Below, one piece after another: positions 48,109 through 55,904 of a stretch of DNA of 55,904 nt. The notes beneath the pieces were generated by a model. That model was not told the DNA's origin, made no database searches, and saw only the letters and a list, made by a program, of their open reading frames with translations. Position 1 is the stretch's first letter; each line of letters opens with the position of its first letter. The DNA is from Alcanivorax profundi. GTDB lineage: Bacteria > Pseudomonadota > Gammaproteobacteria > Pseudomonadales > Alcanivoracaceae. The position numbers and the translations under genes are program-made. Location of the stretch: the NCBI RefSeq assembly GCF_003597125.1, contig NZ_QYYA01000007.1, forward strand, positions 1 through 55,904, given 5' to 3'.

Positions 48109-48363
48109 TCCGCTCTCTCTAAACCGGTACAGTCTTTCTTGCCAGTGTACGCATGCGAATAAATGACGACCACGTATGACTTGGCGTACTGACATTGATG
48201 GATATCACACCTTGGAAGTTCCCTGCCATTACCCCCATGTACAATTGTCAGACAGAAAATGCCACCAGGATAGCTCACGGGTCTTAATCTCATCCTCGTG
48301 CAGTCCACACACTGACTGCAACCAAATTTTCTTTTACACCGGACAATGCAAGGAATTAACCCC

Positions 48364-48792
48364 ATGGGCGAGCTGAAAGATCTGCGCGAACAAAGCGAAT
48401 CTCTGGTAAATCGTGCCAAGGACCTGGGCAACAAGCTGTACCTGGCTGGCCTCGGCGCTTACGACAAAGCTGAAGAGAACTCCGAAGACCTGCTGAACAA
48501 GTATGTAGAAGCAGGCTCTGCTGCCTACGGTGAAGATGCGGAAGGCAAACCGAAAGCCCTGCTGGCCGGTCGTGGCGCTCTGCAAGCGGCCCGTGAACTG
48601 CTCGACAGCGCACCGGAAAAGCGCCAAGCCCTGTATGAGAAACTGATCGAAGCAGGCAAGAAAGAGCGTGGCGAAAAAGCCGACGCAACCAACGAATTCG
48701 TGCTGGCCGGCCTGGGTGCTGTTGCCACCGCACGTGAAGAAGGCGAGAAACTGTTCAACGATCTGGTTTCTGCCGGACAGAAACGTAGCTGA
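48364..48792 (+). CDS. Phasin-like storage-granule-associated protein
   Basis: A 142-residue helical protein of the PhaI/PhaF phasin type. Phasins coat polyhydroxyalkanoate granules. It contains two copies of a phasin motif: YLAGLGAYDKAEENSEDLLN (about 23-42) and FVLAGLGAVATAREEGEKLF (about 113-132), linked by charged amphipathic helix. AAGGA lies 8 nt before ATG 48364. It is monocistronic with its own terminator. Alcanivorax-type bacteria also store wax esters and triacylglycerol, so the granule type is open. Confidence 0.85.
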   Translation: MGELKDLREQSESLVNRAKDLGNKLYLAGLGAYDKAEENSEDLLNKYVEAGSAAYGEDAEGKPKALLAGRGALQAARELLDSAPEKRQALYEKLIEAGKKERGEKADATNEFVLAGLGAVATAREEGEKLFNDLVSAGQKRS

Positions 48793-48827
48793 TTCTGTTT
48801 CCTTATATCTGTTGTTACTCTCCTTTT

Positions 48828-48855
48828 AGGGGCCTGATTTGGCCCCTTTCTTTTG
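48828..48855 (+). terminator. Terminator after the phasin gene
   Basis: AGGGGCC/GGCCCCT stem (48828-48834 with 48841-48847), a 6-nt loop and then TTCTTTT. Confidence 0.8.
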
Positions 48856-48983
48856 CCTGACAACTTGCCAGCCTTCCGAAATAACCGCCTTCTGGCCTCT
48901 TTTCCCCCTGTACAGCCCGTGATGGCCGGTCTACCGTTGAAGCATAATGCCGACAACACACGCTACTGCTTACGCGAGGGACC

Positions 48984-50324
48984 ATGGCTGACCAGCCCCG
49001 CCGTAAAAAACGCCCCACCTCCACGACCGGCCGCCTGTTCCGCCTTGCCGGCATGACCACCTCGGTAGCCACACGTGTAGCAGGACATCAGGTCAAAGGC
49101 CTGTTTCAGTCCGATGCCGCCAAGGCCGCAGACCGGGAAAAGCTGATGCAGCACATCGGCAAGGAAGTGGCCGCCACCCTGGGAGAGATGAAAGGGGCGG
49201 TCATGAAAGTGGGCCAGATCGCGTCCCAGATGCAGGACATCCTGCCCCGGGAGATCAGCGAACAACTCAAGGTGTTGCAAAACGCTTCCGCCCCCATGCC
49301 ATTCCATGTCATCCGTCGTCAGCTGGAAAAGGAGCTCGGAGACACGATCGACAGCCTCTTCTCCCGCTTCGAAGAAACGCCCTTTGCGGCTGCCTCCATT
49401 GGCCAGGTCCACCACGCCACCACCCATGAGGGTGACGAAGTGGTGGTCAAGGTGCAGTACCCCGCCGTCAAGGAATCCATCGACTCGGACATGAAGCACC
49501 TGCGACGCATTCTGCGCCTGGGCAGCTTGCTGAAGGTCGATGAAGCCGCCCTGGACGGTGTTTTTCAGGAAATTCGTAACCAGCTCCATGAAGAACTGGA
49601 CTACTGTCAGGAAGCCGCCAATCTGGATGAGTTTCGGCAACGCCATGCAGACCAGCCGTGGCTGGTGATCCCACGCGTATACAGGGAGCTATCCGGCGAG
49701 CGAGTGCTCACTCTGAGCCGCGAAGACGGCATCGCGCTGGACGACGTCAACAACCGCAACGGCTTTGACCAGGACACCCGCAACCTGCTGGGCGAGCGAC
49801 TGTTTGATGCCATTGGCCAGCAGATCTTTGAATTCCGCGCCGTGCACTGCGATCCCCACCCCGGCAATTTTGCCTTTCGCCCGGACGGCACCATCGTGAT
49901 GTATGACTTTGGCGCAGTGAAGCGCCTGCCCTCACAGGATGCGCAACTGCTCCGCGACATCGTGACCAGCGCCATAAAGGAAGAATGGGAAACCCTGGAT
50001 CAGCAACTGCAGAGACTTGGCGCCCGCAAACACGACAGCGACGTAAGCGGCGACTTCTACGCCACCTGGATCGAGCTCCTGCTGCGTGCCTTTTCGCGGG
50101 AACCCTTCGACTTTGCCCGCTCCCAATTGCACACAGACATTCTTAAACAGGTAAAACGCACTTCACTGGAACAGATGATGAAATTCCAGCCCTCCCCGCG
50201 TAGTCTGCTGATAGAACGCGTGGTCAGCGGGCACTACTGGACATTGATGCATCTGGGCGTCGTTGCCGCCTTCCGGCCCAACCTGGAGCGAGCACTGCAG
50301 AGTGACCCTCGCCCCGAACACTGA
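48984..50324 (+). CDS. ABC1/ADCK/UbiB-family atypical kinase
   Basis: A 446-residue UbiB-like protein of the yeast Coq8/ADCK group. The family KxGQ motif is present (KVGQIASQMQD, about 75). The alanine-rich loop is AAASIGQVHHA, VVVKVQYP carries the lysine, and HCDPHPGNF and YDFGAVKRL form the catalytic and metal sites. There are no C-terminal transmembrane helices of the UbiB type, so it is more ADCK-like than the ubiquinone operon UbiB. Members support lipid-related or quinone functions through ATPase activity. Context (phasin upstream) gives no clear partner. Confidence 0.88.
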   Translation: MADQPRRKKRPTSTTGRLFRLAGMTTSVATRVAGHQVKGLFQSDAAKAADREKLMQHIGKEVAATLGEMKGAVMKVGQIASQMQDILPREISEQLKVLQNASAPMPFHVIRRQLEKELGDTIDSLFSRFEETPFAAASIGQVHHATTHEGDEVVVKVQYPAVKESIDSDMKHLRRILRLGSLLKVDEAALDGVFQEIRNQLHEELDYCQEAANLDEFRQRHADQPWLVIPRVYRELSGERVLTLSREDGIALDDVNNRNGFDQDTRNLLGERLFDAIGQQIFEFRAVHCDPHPGNFAFRPDGTIVMYDFGAVKRLPSQDAQLLRDIVTSAIKEEWETLDQQLQRLGARKHDSDVSGDFYATWIELLLRAFSREPFDFARSQLHTDILKQVKRTSLEQMMKFQPSPRSLLIERVVSGHYWTLMHLGVVAAFRPNLERALQSDPRPEH

Positions 50325-50335
50325 GACAAGCAAAA

Positions 50336-50364
50336 AGAAAGCCCCGCAGTGCGGGGCTTTTCTT
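50336..50364. terminator. Bidirectional terminator
   Basis: AAAGCCCCGC/GCGGGGCTTT stem (50338-50347 with 50351-50360) with a 3-nt loop, between the convergent kinase and beta-barrel genes. Confidence 0.88.
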
Positions 50365-50389
50365 GCAAGAGGGTTGGCTCAACGCCGGA

Positions 50390-50941
50390 TTAGAAGGCGG
50401 AGCGCAGACCCACACTGATACCGGAAATCTCTTCTTCATCGGTATCGACGTAGCGCATGTATTCCAGATTCGCACCAAAGGTGTCAGTAAAGTTGAAATC
50501 CAGGCCAGCACCGTAGGATTCATCCTCAAAGGTCTCGGTGTCGCTGTAGGAATAGTTCACGCCAGCAATATCGCCATTTGCAGATACCTTGCCTTTGACC
50601 TTGGTATAACCACCAATGATGTAAGGGCGCAGGTTTTCACCAATGGGTGCACCCAGCTTCAGGTAACCCCCGTAGAGGTGATCCATTTCAAAGTCGACAA
50701 TACCCTGGCTGTCTTCATCAACGCCGACACCACCACGGGCTTCCAGTGCCAGAAAATCGGTAAACTCAAAACCGGCATTCACGGTAGCAGCATCAATCTT
50801 GAGCGTATCGGAATCAAACTCTTCGTTGTCGTACTGAATCTGACTGTAGTTACCGCCAATGTAAGGCCCTGCGGCATAGGCCCCCTGAGCCGCCAACATG
50901 GAACAGGACAGCACTAAAACACCACGAATCATGACTTTCAT
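50390..50941 (-). CDS. Small outer-membrane beta-barrel protein
   Basis: A 183-residue protein: signal peptide (VLVLSCSMLAAQGAYA), then amphipathic strands (GPYIGGNYSQIQYD, GGYLKLGAPIGENLRPYIIGGYTKV, FGANLEYMRYVD), ending ISVGLRSAF with the C-terminal Phe used by the BAM machinery. Size suggests an eight-stranded barrel of the OmpX/OmpA-like porin superfamily; function unknown. AAGGAG is 7 nt before the ATG. It is divergent from the hybrid kinase (128-bp gap), so the kinase might act on it. Confidence 0.85.
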   Translation of the reverse strand: MKVMIRGVLVLSCSMLAAQGAYAAGPYIGGNYSQIQYDNEEFDSDTLKIDAATVNAGFEFTDFLALEARGGVGVDEDSQGIVDFEMDHLYGGYLKLGAPIGENLRPYIIGGYTKVKGKVSANGDIAGVNYSYSDTETFEDESYGAGLDFNFTDTFGANLEYMRYVDTDEEEISGISVGLRSAF

Positions 50942-51069
50942 TACGAGACTCCTTTTCCGTTAAGTCATGGTTTTCGAGACGTAATAGGTCGTACAGTTCC
51001 TGAAGATCCGGTAAATTCTGTAAAAACAGACTTTTCAGGATCCACATAACAGCGATAACAGGATCGGGA

Positions 51070-53487
51070 ATGACAAAGGGACGCGTCTTGCTGGGCCTGG
51101 CACTGCTGGTGCCGCTACTGCTGCTGACTTCGCTTGGCCACACTGTCACCCTTAACGGGGGACAAGATCGCTATGAAGCTGCCGACGGGATGCACTGGCT
51201 ATCCGACCCCCGCCATAGCCATACCCCCGAATCCGCACTCACCGCGCTCAAGAATGGCAACGGCACGCAGCTCCACGGGGACTACCCCGCTCTGGGCTTT
51301 CAGCAGGGATTCCAGTGGTTTCTCGTATCGCTGGAAAACCAGACACCACTGCCGTTTTGGTTTCTGCGTATGGGACGGCCGCATTTGGATTACCTTGATC
51401 TCTACCTCTTTGATGAGCATGGCACAGCCCTGGACCATCAGCGCCTGGGTGATCGCGTGCCTTTCAGTCTACGGGAATTCCCGCATTATCATTTGGTGAC
51501 CTTGCTAACGCTTCCTGAAAACAGTCAACGTTTCCTGCTGCTTCGCGCTCAAGGCGACAATGTAATTGAAATGCCATTAACACTTAGCGCACCAGCAGCC
51601 TTCAATCAGCAAGACAACCAACTTTCCATTTTTTACGGGCTCTATTACGGCGCCATTATCGCCATGTGCCTGTTTAACTTGTTGCTGTATTTCTCCATAC
51701 GGGACAGCAGCTACCTCTTATACGTGCTTTACCTTGGGACTTTCGGGCTTAACTTGTTCACTCGCGAGGGCCTGGGTTATCAATGGCTGTGGCCAGACGC
51801 CACCCTCTGGAATCACTACTCCCTCCCAATACTGAACCTGCTTACCCTGGCCTTTTCCCTGCTGTTTACCACACTGTTTCTTGACCTGAAAAGTCGCGCC
51901 CCACGAATCCATCGCGGCATCACCATCATCGCCTGGGCACTGATCCTCCTGTCCCCCTTTACGCTACTGAATTTTCACATTGCGATTCAGATCTCTACCG
52001 CCATCGTTTTTCCCTGGCCACTGATCGCAGCAGCTCTTGCGGTTTGGCTGATCCTCCAGGGCTACAGCCCGGCCCGCTATTTCCTGCTGGCTTTTCTGGC
52101 CGTGGCGACTGCCACACTATTGTATGTACTTAAGTCGTTTCAGTTACTTGAAGGCGGCTGGCTACTGGAAAACGCCATGCAACTTGGCACCTTCCTTGAG
52201 GCTGTCTTGCTGTCATTTGCCCTCGCACACAGAATGACTGTGCTGAAGAGCGAAAATGCCAGGATTCAACGTGAAGCCAATGAGGCTCTCGAAAAGCGCG
52301 TTGAAGAGCGCACCCGGGAGCTGAACACCGCCCTGAGCGCTCGCAGTGAATTTCTTGCCGTTATGAGTCACGAAATTCGCACCCCTCTGAACGGCATCAT
52401 CGGCACGGTGGACATGCTTAAAGGCACCCCCATGAACGAGGAGCAAAAGCACAATATCCATGTCATCGAACAATCAGGCAACAGCCTGCTGAACCTGATC
52501 AACGACATCCTCGATTATTCACGCATCGAAGCGGGCAAGATGCCTATCGAGCAAACCAGTTTTGCCCTCGACACGCTAATAGAGGACAGCATGGCACTGT
52601 TCCAGCACAAGGCGCGCGTGCACTCCAACCTACTTACTATCACCCTGGCAGACGACCTTGGAAGCTACTGCATGGGCGACCCCGTACGACTTCGCCAGAT
52701 TCTGGTGAACCTGATTAGTAATGCCGTCAAGTTCACGGACAATGGCGAAATCAGCCTCTCGGCCCAAAGAGATAACCAGAACCGGGATTATGTCTACTTT
52801 GAAGTGCGCGACACCGGCATCGGCATTAGCCCGGAGCAACTCAACAATCTGTTTGACCATTTTCAGCAAGGCGACAGTTCCACCAGTCGCCGCTACGGCG
52901 GCACCGGTTTGGGGCTGGCCATTTGCCGACAACTGGTCGAGATTATGGGCGGGGAGATTGGGGTGCAAAGCCAGCGCGGGGAAGGATCACGCTTCTGGTT
53001 CCGACTCCCGCTGCCACAAACGCGGGAAGGTACTCAGCTATCCTCCTCCGACAACGCCGAGCCTTACACTTCGCATTCAGGTGGACGCCTGCTGATTGTC
53101 GATGACAATCACATCAATCTGATGGTAGCCGAGGGCCTATGTCGAAAGCTTGGCTTCACCACAGAGGTCGCCGAGAGTGGTATGGAGGCCATCGCAGTCC
53201 TGTTGTCGGCGACCGAACCATTCGACATTGTGCTAATGGATTGCGAAATGCCGGAAATGGACGGCTTTGAAACATCAAGATCCATACTCCGGCTTCAGAA
53301 AGAAAAGAGGCTACCCTCCACCCCGATTGTCGCCCTTACCGCGCACGCCGTACCCGACAAGATTCAAGCCTGTCATGACGCAGGAATGGTTGGCCACCTT
53401 GCCAAACCCATCAACATGGAGCGCCTGCGAAATACCTTAAGACAAATACTGCGTGATCCGGATATCCGGCTCACCAGCAAGCATTAA
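51070..53487 (+). CDS. Hybrid sensor histidine kinase with 7TMR-DISM sensor
   Basis: An 805-residue kinase. A signal or anchor (about 1-25) is followed by a periplasmic 7TMR-DISMED2 beta domain (about 35-180) and a 7TMR-DISM membrane domain (about 188-390, seven hydrophobic segments). A coiled coil (about 395-425) leads to HisKA with MSHEIRTPLNG (His434), HATPase (NLISNAVKFTD, DTGIGIS, GTGLGLAI) and a C-terminal receiver (phospho-Asp724 in LMDCEMPEMDG, Lys in AKPI). The layout is that of the RetS/LadS-type sensors that bind carbohydrate-like ligands. No response regulator gene is adjacent. The stop codon overlaps the convergent VWA gene by 4 bp. Confidence 0.93.
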   Translation: MTKGRVLLGLALLVPLLLLTSLGHTVTLNGGQDRYEAADGMHWLSDPRHSHTPESALTALKNGNGTQLHGDYPALGFQQGFQWFLVSLENQTPLPFWFLRMGRPHLDYLDLYLFDEHGTALDHQRLGDRVPFSLREFPHYHLVTLLTLPENSQRFLLLRAQGDNVIEMPLTLSAPAAFNQQDNQLSIFYGLYYGAIIAMCLFNLLLYFSIRDSSYLLYVLYLGTFGLNLFTREGLGYQWLWPDATLWNHYSLPILNLLTLAFSLLFTTLFLDLKSRAPRIHRGITIIAWALILLSPFTLLNFHIAIQISTAIVFPWPLIAAALAVWLILQGYSPARYFLLAFLAVATATLLYVLKSFQLLEGGWLLENAMQLGTFLEAVLLSFALAHRMTVLKSENARIQREANEALEKRVEERTRELNTALSARSEFLAVMSHEIRTPLNGIIGTVDMLKGTPMNEEQKHNIHVIEQSGNSLLNLINDILDYSRIEAGKMPIEQTSFALDTLIEDSMALFQHKARVHSNLLTITLADDLGSYCMGDPVRLRQILVNLISNAVKFTDNGEISLSAQRDNQNRDYVYFEVRDTGIGISPEQLNNLFDHFQQGDSSTSRRYGGTGLGLAICRQLVEIMGGEIGVQSQRGEGSRFWFRLPLPQTREGTQLSSSDNAEPYTSHSGGRLLIVDDNHINLMVAEGLCRKLGFTTEVAESGMEAIAVLLSATEPFDIVLMDCEMPEMDGFETSRSILRLQKEKRLPSTPIVALTAHAVPDKIQACHDAGMVGHLAKPINMERLRNTLRQILRDPDIRLTSKH

Positions 53488-54845
53488 TCCGACCGTTTAA
53501 GCGACAACAACAGACGATCCACCGCTCGCTCAAGATCATTCAGGTTGGCGCAACGGTGCGCCTCGCGACAATAGGGCAAGTAGCGGTCCATCACCGCGTC
53601 GCCACTGTTCCACTGTGAGCGGGCTTCGGGATTCAGCCACCATACCTGGCGCACCCTGCGGCGAATTTGCGCCAGGGTCTGCGCCCCTTCTGGCAGGGCA
53701 TTATTCCGGGCATCGCCAAGAATAATCACTGTGGTATGCCGATCCAGCTGACGCTCGCAACGGCGCCAGAATGCCTCGAACATCTGGCCGTAATCGGTAC
53801 CGCTGCCTGATAATCTGTCCAGCACCCGGCCAACCGCCACATCCGGGGAGTAACGACTGAAATCTTCCGTCACCTCATCAAACCGTGACGCAAAAGCAAA
53901 GCTACGTACCTGTGGCAACACATCGTTAAGCGCGTAAAGAAACTGGAGCAAAAAACGGGCGGGTTCGCTGACCGAACTGGAGACATCACAGATCACCATG
54001 ATACGGCTCTTGCGCGGCGGCATTTGCTGCCAGTGAAGCTGCGCAGGCACACCGTCATGACGCAAACTGCCCGACAGCGTACGACGGCCATCCAGGCGAC
54101 CGCGGCGACTGCGTTTGAGACGACGCTGGTGCAGGCTGGCGAGCCGCCGAGCCATCTTTCGCACCAGCGCCTGCACTTCCCGAAATTCACGAAGATCCCT
54201 GAACGCTACCGCGCGCATGGTCTGCTCACGCAACTCGCGACCATAGCCGGTGCCATGCAGCAAAAACTGGCGGCGCACCAAGCCGCTGGCCTGCTCACGC
54301 ACCCGGCCACGCCACTCCCGCAACTGGTCCGCCTGGGCTTGCTGGGTCGCCGAGCCCTGACTTAGCTGGATAACCTGATCATCCACGGCTCCCATTCCCA
54401 TGCTCATGAGCAGGCGCCTGGTGTAGAGTCCTTGCTGGGTGATCACCTGCATGTCGGTGAAATTCATGGCCGCCGCGGCTTCTGCCATGGTCTGACTCAA
54501 CGCGTTGGCATCCGCATTGAGCAGGGACTGTATCTCGTCAGGCATCTGAGCCAGAAGATCCGCTGGCAGTATCGATGCGGCATCGCCGACAGAGTCACTT
54601 TCCCGGCCATCTGCTCCCTGCTCAGCGGTTTCGCCATCAAAGAAGCGACTGAAAGTGGTTTCAAACGCCAGCCGGTCCTGCTCCGCCTTAACCAGAGTCA
54701 CAGACAGAGCATCATGGAACCGCGCACGCCCTTCATACCCCACCAGAGCCACCGCCTCCATGGCCTGAGAGGCTTCATCCGGCGAAATACGCAGCCCCGC
54801 ACCGCGCAGGGCACGAATAAACTCCGAGAGTCGACGAACCGGCAT
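53484..54845 (-). CDS. CoxE-like VWA domain protein
   Basis: A 453-residue protein of the CoxE/VWA family that works with MoxR ATPases in metal insertion or protein maturation. The N-terminal part (1-250) is helical and charged with an Arg-rich stretch (RRLKRSRRGRLDGRR). The C-terminal VWA domain has the MIDAS ICDVSSSVS and later SGSGTDYG and ILGDARNN. ATG 54845 overlaps the moxR stop by one base (TGATG). The client is unknown. The 3' end overlaps the kinase gene stop-to-stop (TTAA). Confidence 0.9.
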   Translation of the reverse strand: MPVRRLSEFIRALRGAGLRISPDEASQAMEAVALVGYEGRARFHDALSVTLVKAEQDRLAFETTFSRFFDGETAEQGADGRESDSVGDAASILPADLLAQMPDEIQSLLNADANALSQTMAEAAAAMNFTDMQVITQQGLYTRRLLMSMGMGAVDDQVIQLSQGSATQQAQADQLREWRGRVREQASGLVRRQFLLHGTGYGRELREQTMRAVAFRDLREFREVQALVRKMARRLASLHQRRLKRSRRGRLDGRRTLSGSLRHDGVPAQLHWQQMPPRKSRIMVICDVSSSVSEPARFLLQFLYALNDVLPQVRSFAFASRFDEVTEDFSRYSPDVAVGRVLDRLSGSGTDYGQMFEAFWRRCERQLDRHTTVIILGDARNNALPEGAQTLAQIRRRVRQVWWLNPEARSQWNSGDAVMDRYLPYCREAHRCANLNDLERAVDRLLLSLKRSD

Positions 54846-55774
54846 CAACGCTTCCCGAACTTGCGCAACCAGCCCGGCAACAACTCCCGTGCCAACGTCA
54901 CATCCTGCTCGGTCTTCAGTACCAGATTCAGGGTATCGGCCACCAGCTCCTGCGACAGGCTGTCAGCATGCAACAGCACCAGCGCACGGGCCCAATCGAG
55001 GGTTTCCGAGATGGCCGGCAATTTCTTCATGTCCTGTTCGCGCAGGTACTGGATAAACGCCACCAGCTGATCACGCAGCTGGCCATCCAGCTCCGGCACC
55101 CGGGCTGAAACGATCTGCGACTCCAGCTCCGGGGCCGGATAGGGGATATAGAGGTGGAGGCAGCGGCGCTTGAGGGCGTCAGACAGTTCACGCTGATCAT
55201 TACTGGTGAGGAGCACCAGTGGCTGATGCTTCGCTCTGACGGTACCCAGCTCAGGAATAGAAATCTGGAAATCCGATAACAGCTCCAGCAGGAATGCCTC
55301 GAATTCCTGATCCGCCTTGTCGATCTCGTCAATCAACAATACCGCCGGTTCGTCGCTGCGAAGCGCTTGCAACAAGGGACGAGGTTCAAGAAAGGTATCG
55401 CTGTAGAAGGCTTCACCGAGATCGCCCAGTCTTGCCATGCTGGCATCCAGACTGTCGGTATCCGCCAGCATGCTGCCCAGCTTGTCGCGCAATAACTGGG
55501 TGTACAGCAACTGCTTGCCATACTTCCACTCATACAGTGCGCGACTTTCATCCAGCCCTTCATAGCACTGCAAACGAATCAGCGGTGCCACCAGAAAAGC
55601 CGACGCCGCCTTGGCCAGCTCAGTCTTGCCGACTCCGGGCGGCCCCTCCACCAGTACCGGCTTGTTCAGCTGCGCCGCCAGATAAATCGCCAGCGCCACC
55701 TGTTCGCTACAGATATACCCCTGCCCGGCAAAACTGCTGACAATGTCTTCTACGGATTCGATACGGGTTTTCAT
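54845..55774 (-). CDS. MoxR-type AAA+ ATPase
   Basis: A 309-residue AAA+ protein. Walker A EGPPGVGKTELAK, Walker B VLLIDEIDKAD, sensor 1 LTSNDQRELS and the arginine-finger region KRRCLHLYIPYP are all intact. MoxR ATPases are chaperone-like and pair with VWA proteins, and here the VWA gene follows directly with coupled translation. AGGAG is 6 nt before the ATG at 55774. The 5' neighbour is not in the window, because only about 107 bp of unassigned sequence precedes the artefactual end. Confidence 0.92.
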   Translation of the reverse strand: MKTRIESVEDIVSSFAGQGYICSEQVALAIYLAAQLNKPVLVEGPPGVGKTELAKAASAFLVAPLIRLQCYEGLDESRALYEWKYGKQLLYTQLLRDKLGSMLADTDSLDASMARLGDLGEAFYSDTFLEPRPLLQALRSDEPAVLLIDEIDKADQEFEAFLLELLSDFQISIPELGTVRAKHQPLVLLTSNDQRELSDALKRRCLHLYIPYPAPELESQIVSARVPELDGQLRDQLVAFIQYLREQDMKKLPAISETLDWARALVLLHADSLSQELVADTLNLVLKTEQDVTLARELLPGWLRKFGKR

Positions 55775-55880
55775 GCACGCTCCTGCCTGTACGAACCAAG
55801 CAGACTAGCGCAGATTAGCCGGAAAGGGCATGGCAGCGGGCGACAGGCCCGCTGCACAAAACGAAATGATCGAATTGGAC

Positions 55881-55904
55881 AAAAAAAAAAGGGGGGGGGG
55901 GGGG
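55881..55904. other. A10-G14 homopolymer at the right edge, probably artefactual
   Basis: The window ends in ten A and fourteen G in a row, with no counterpart elsewhere. G runs of this kind are typical of two-colour sequencing dark cycles or of contig-end assembly noise. Confidence 0.7.

Overview
The window looks like the end of a chromosomal contig from a marine gammaproteobacterium close to Alcanivorax. This is inferred from gene content and from a long block of gene order shared with Pseudomonas. No phage, transposase, CRISPR array, plasmid gene or tRNA was seen. Nearly all of it is conserved housekeeping sequence. The left edge is the promoter and 16S leader of an rRNA operon transcribed leftward out of the window. 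The right edge ends in an A10-G14 homopolymer that looks artefactual.

Layout. 0.3-1.9 kb: msrQ-msrP, periplasmic methionine sulfoxide repair. 2.0-5.0 kb: a three-gene envelope cassette of unknown function (CHASE2-only membrane protein, FecR-like secreted protein, PPC-like secreted protein). 5.1-10.8 kb: pssA, then branched-chain amino acid genes (ilvC, divergent ilvY, ilvI-ilvH) and a long ilvI leader. 10.8-18.6 kb: DUF4124 protein, clpB, pgeF, rluD, bamD, nadE. 18.7-29.8 kb: type IV pilus block with a PP0621-like protein, pilS, pilR, thiO, fimT and the minor-pilin operon fimU-pilV-pilW-pilX-pilY1-pilE. 30-42.5 kb: ispH-fkpB-lspA-ileS-ribF as one leftward operon, then murJ, rpsT, proB, obgE, rplU-rpmA and ispB. 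From clpB to ispB the order resembles P. aeruginosa PA4542-PA4569, but the fimU-pilE operon appears to point the opposite way.

42.6-55.8 kb is more lineage-specific: YajG-like lipoprotein, Rdx/SelW-like protein, CPA1 antiporter, Cys-rich and HIT small proteins, AraC regulator divergent from an HSDL2-like SDR, a 72-residue orphan behind a sigma-54-type promoter, an unknown protein, a phasin, an ABC1/UbiB kinase, an outer-membrane beta-barrel, a 7TMR-DISM hybrid histidine kinase and a MoxR-VWA pair.

Non-coding structure is rich. Perfect-stem terminators sit between most convergent genes. At least three dispersed repeat families are present: a GTTAACAGTGAA family (three copies), a REP-like palindrome (three copies) and an AGCTACA heptamer array. 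Candidate control sites include a perfect TGTGA-N6-TCACA site upstream of fimU, a -24/-12 promoter at 47.45 kb, a 10-bp inverted repeat between araC and the SDR gene, and a possible ilvI leader peptide.

The best candidates for something undescribed are the CHASE2/FecR/PPC cassette, the sigma-54-driven small protein, and the cysteine-rich thrombospondin-like insertion in PilY1.
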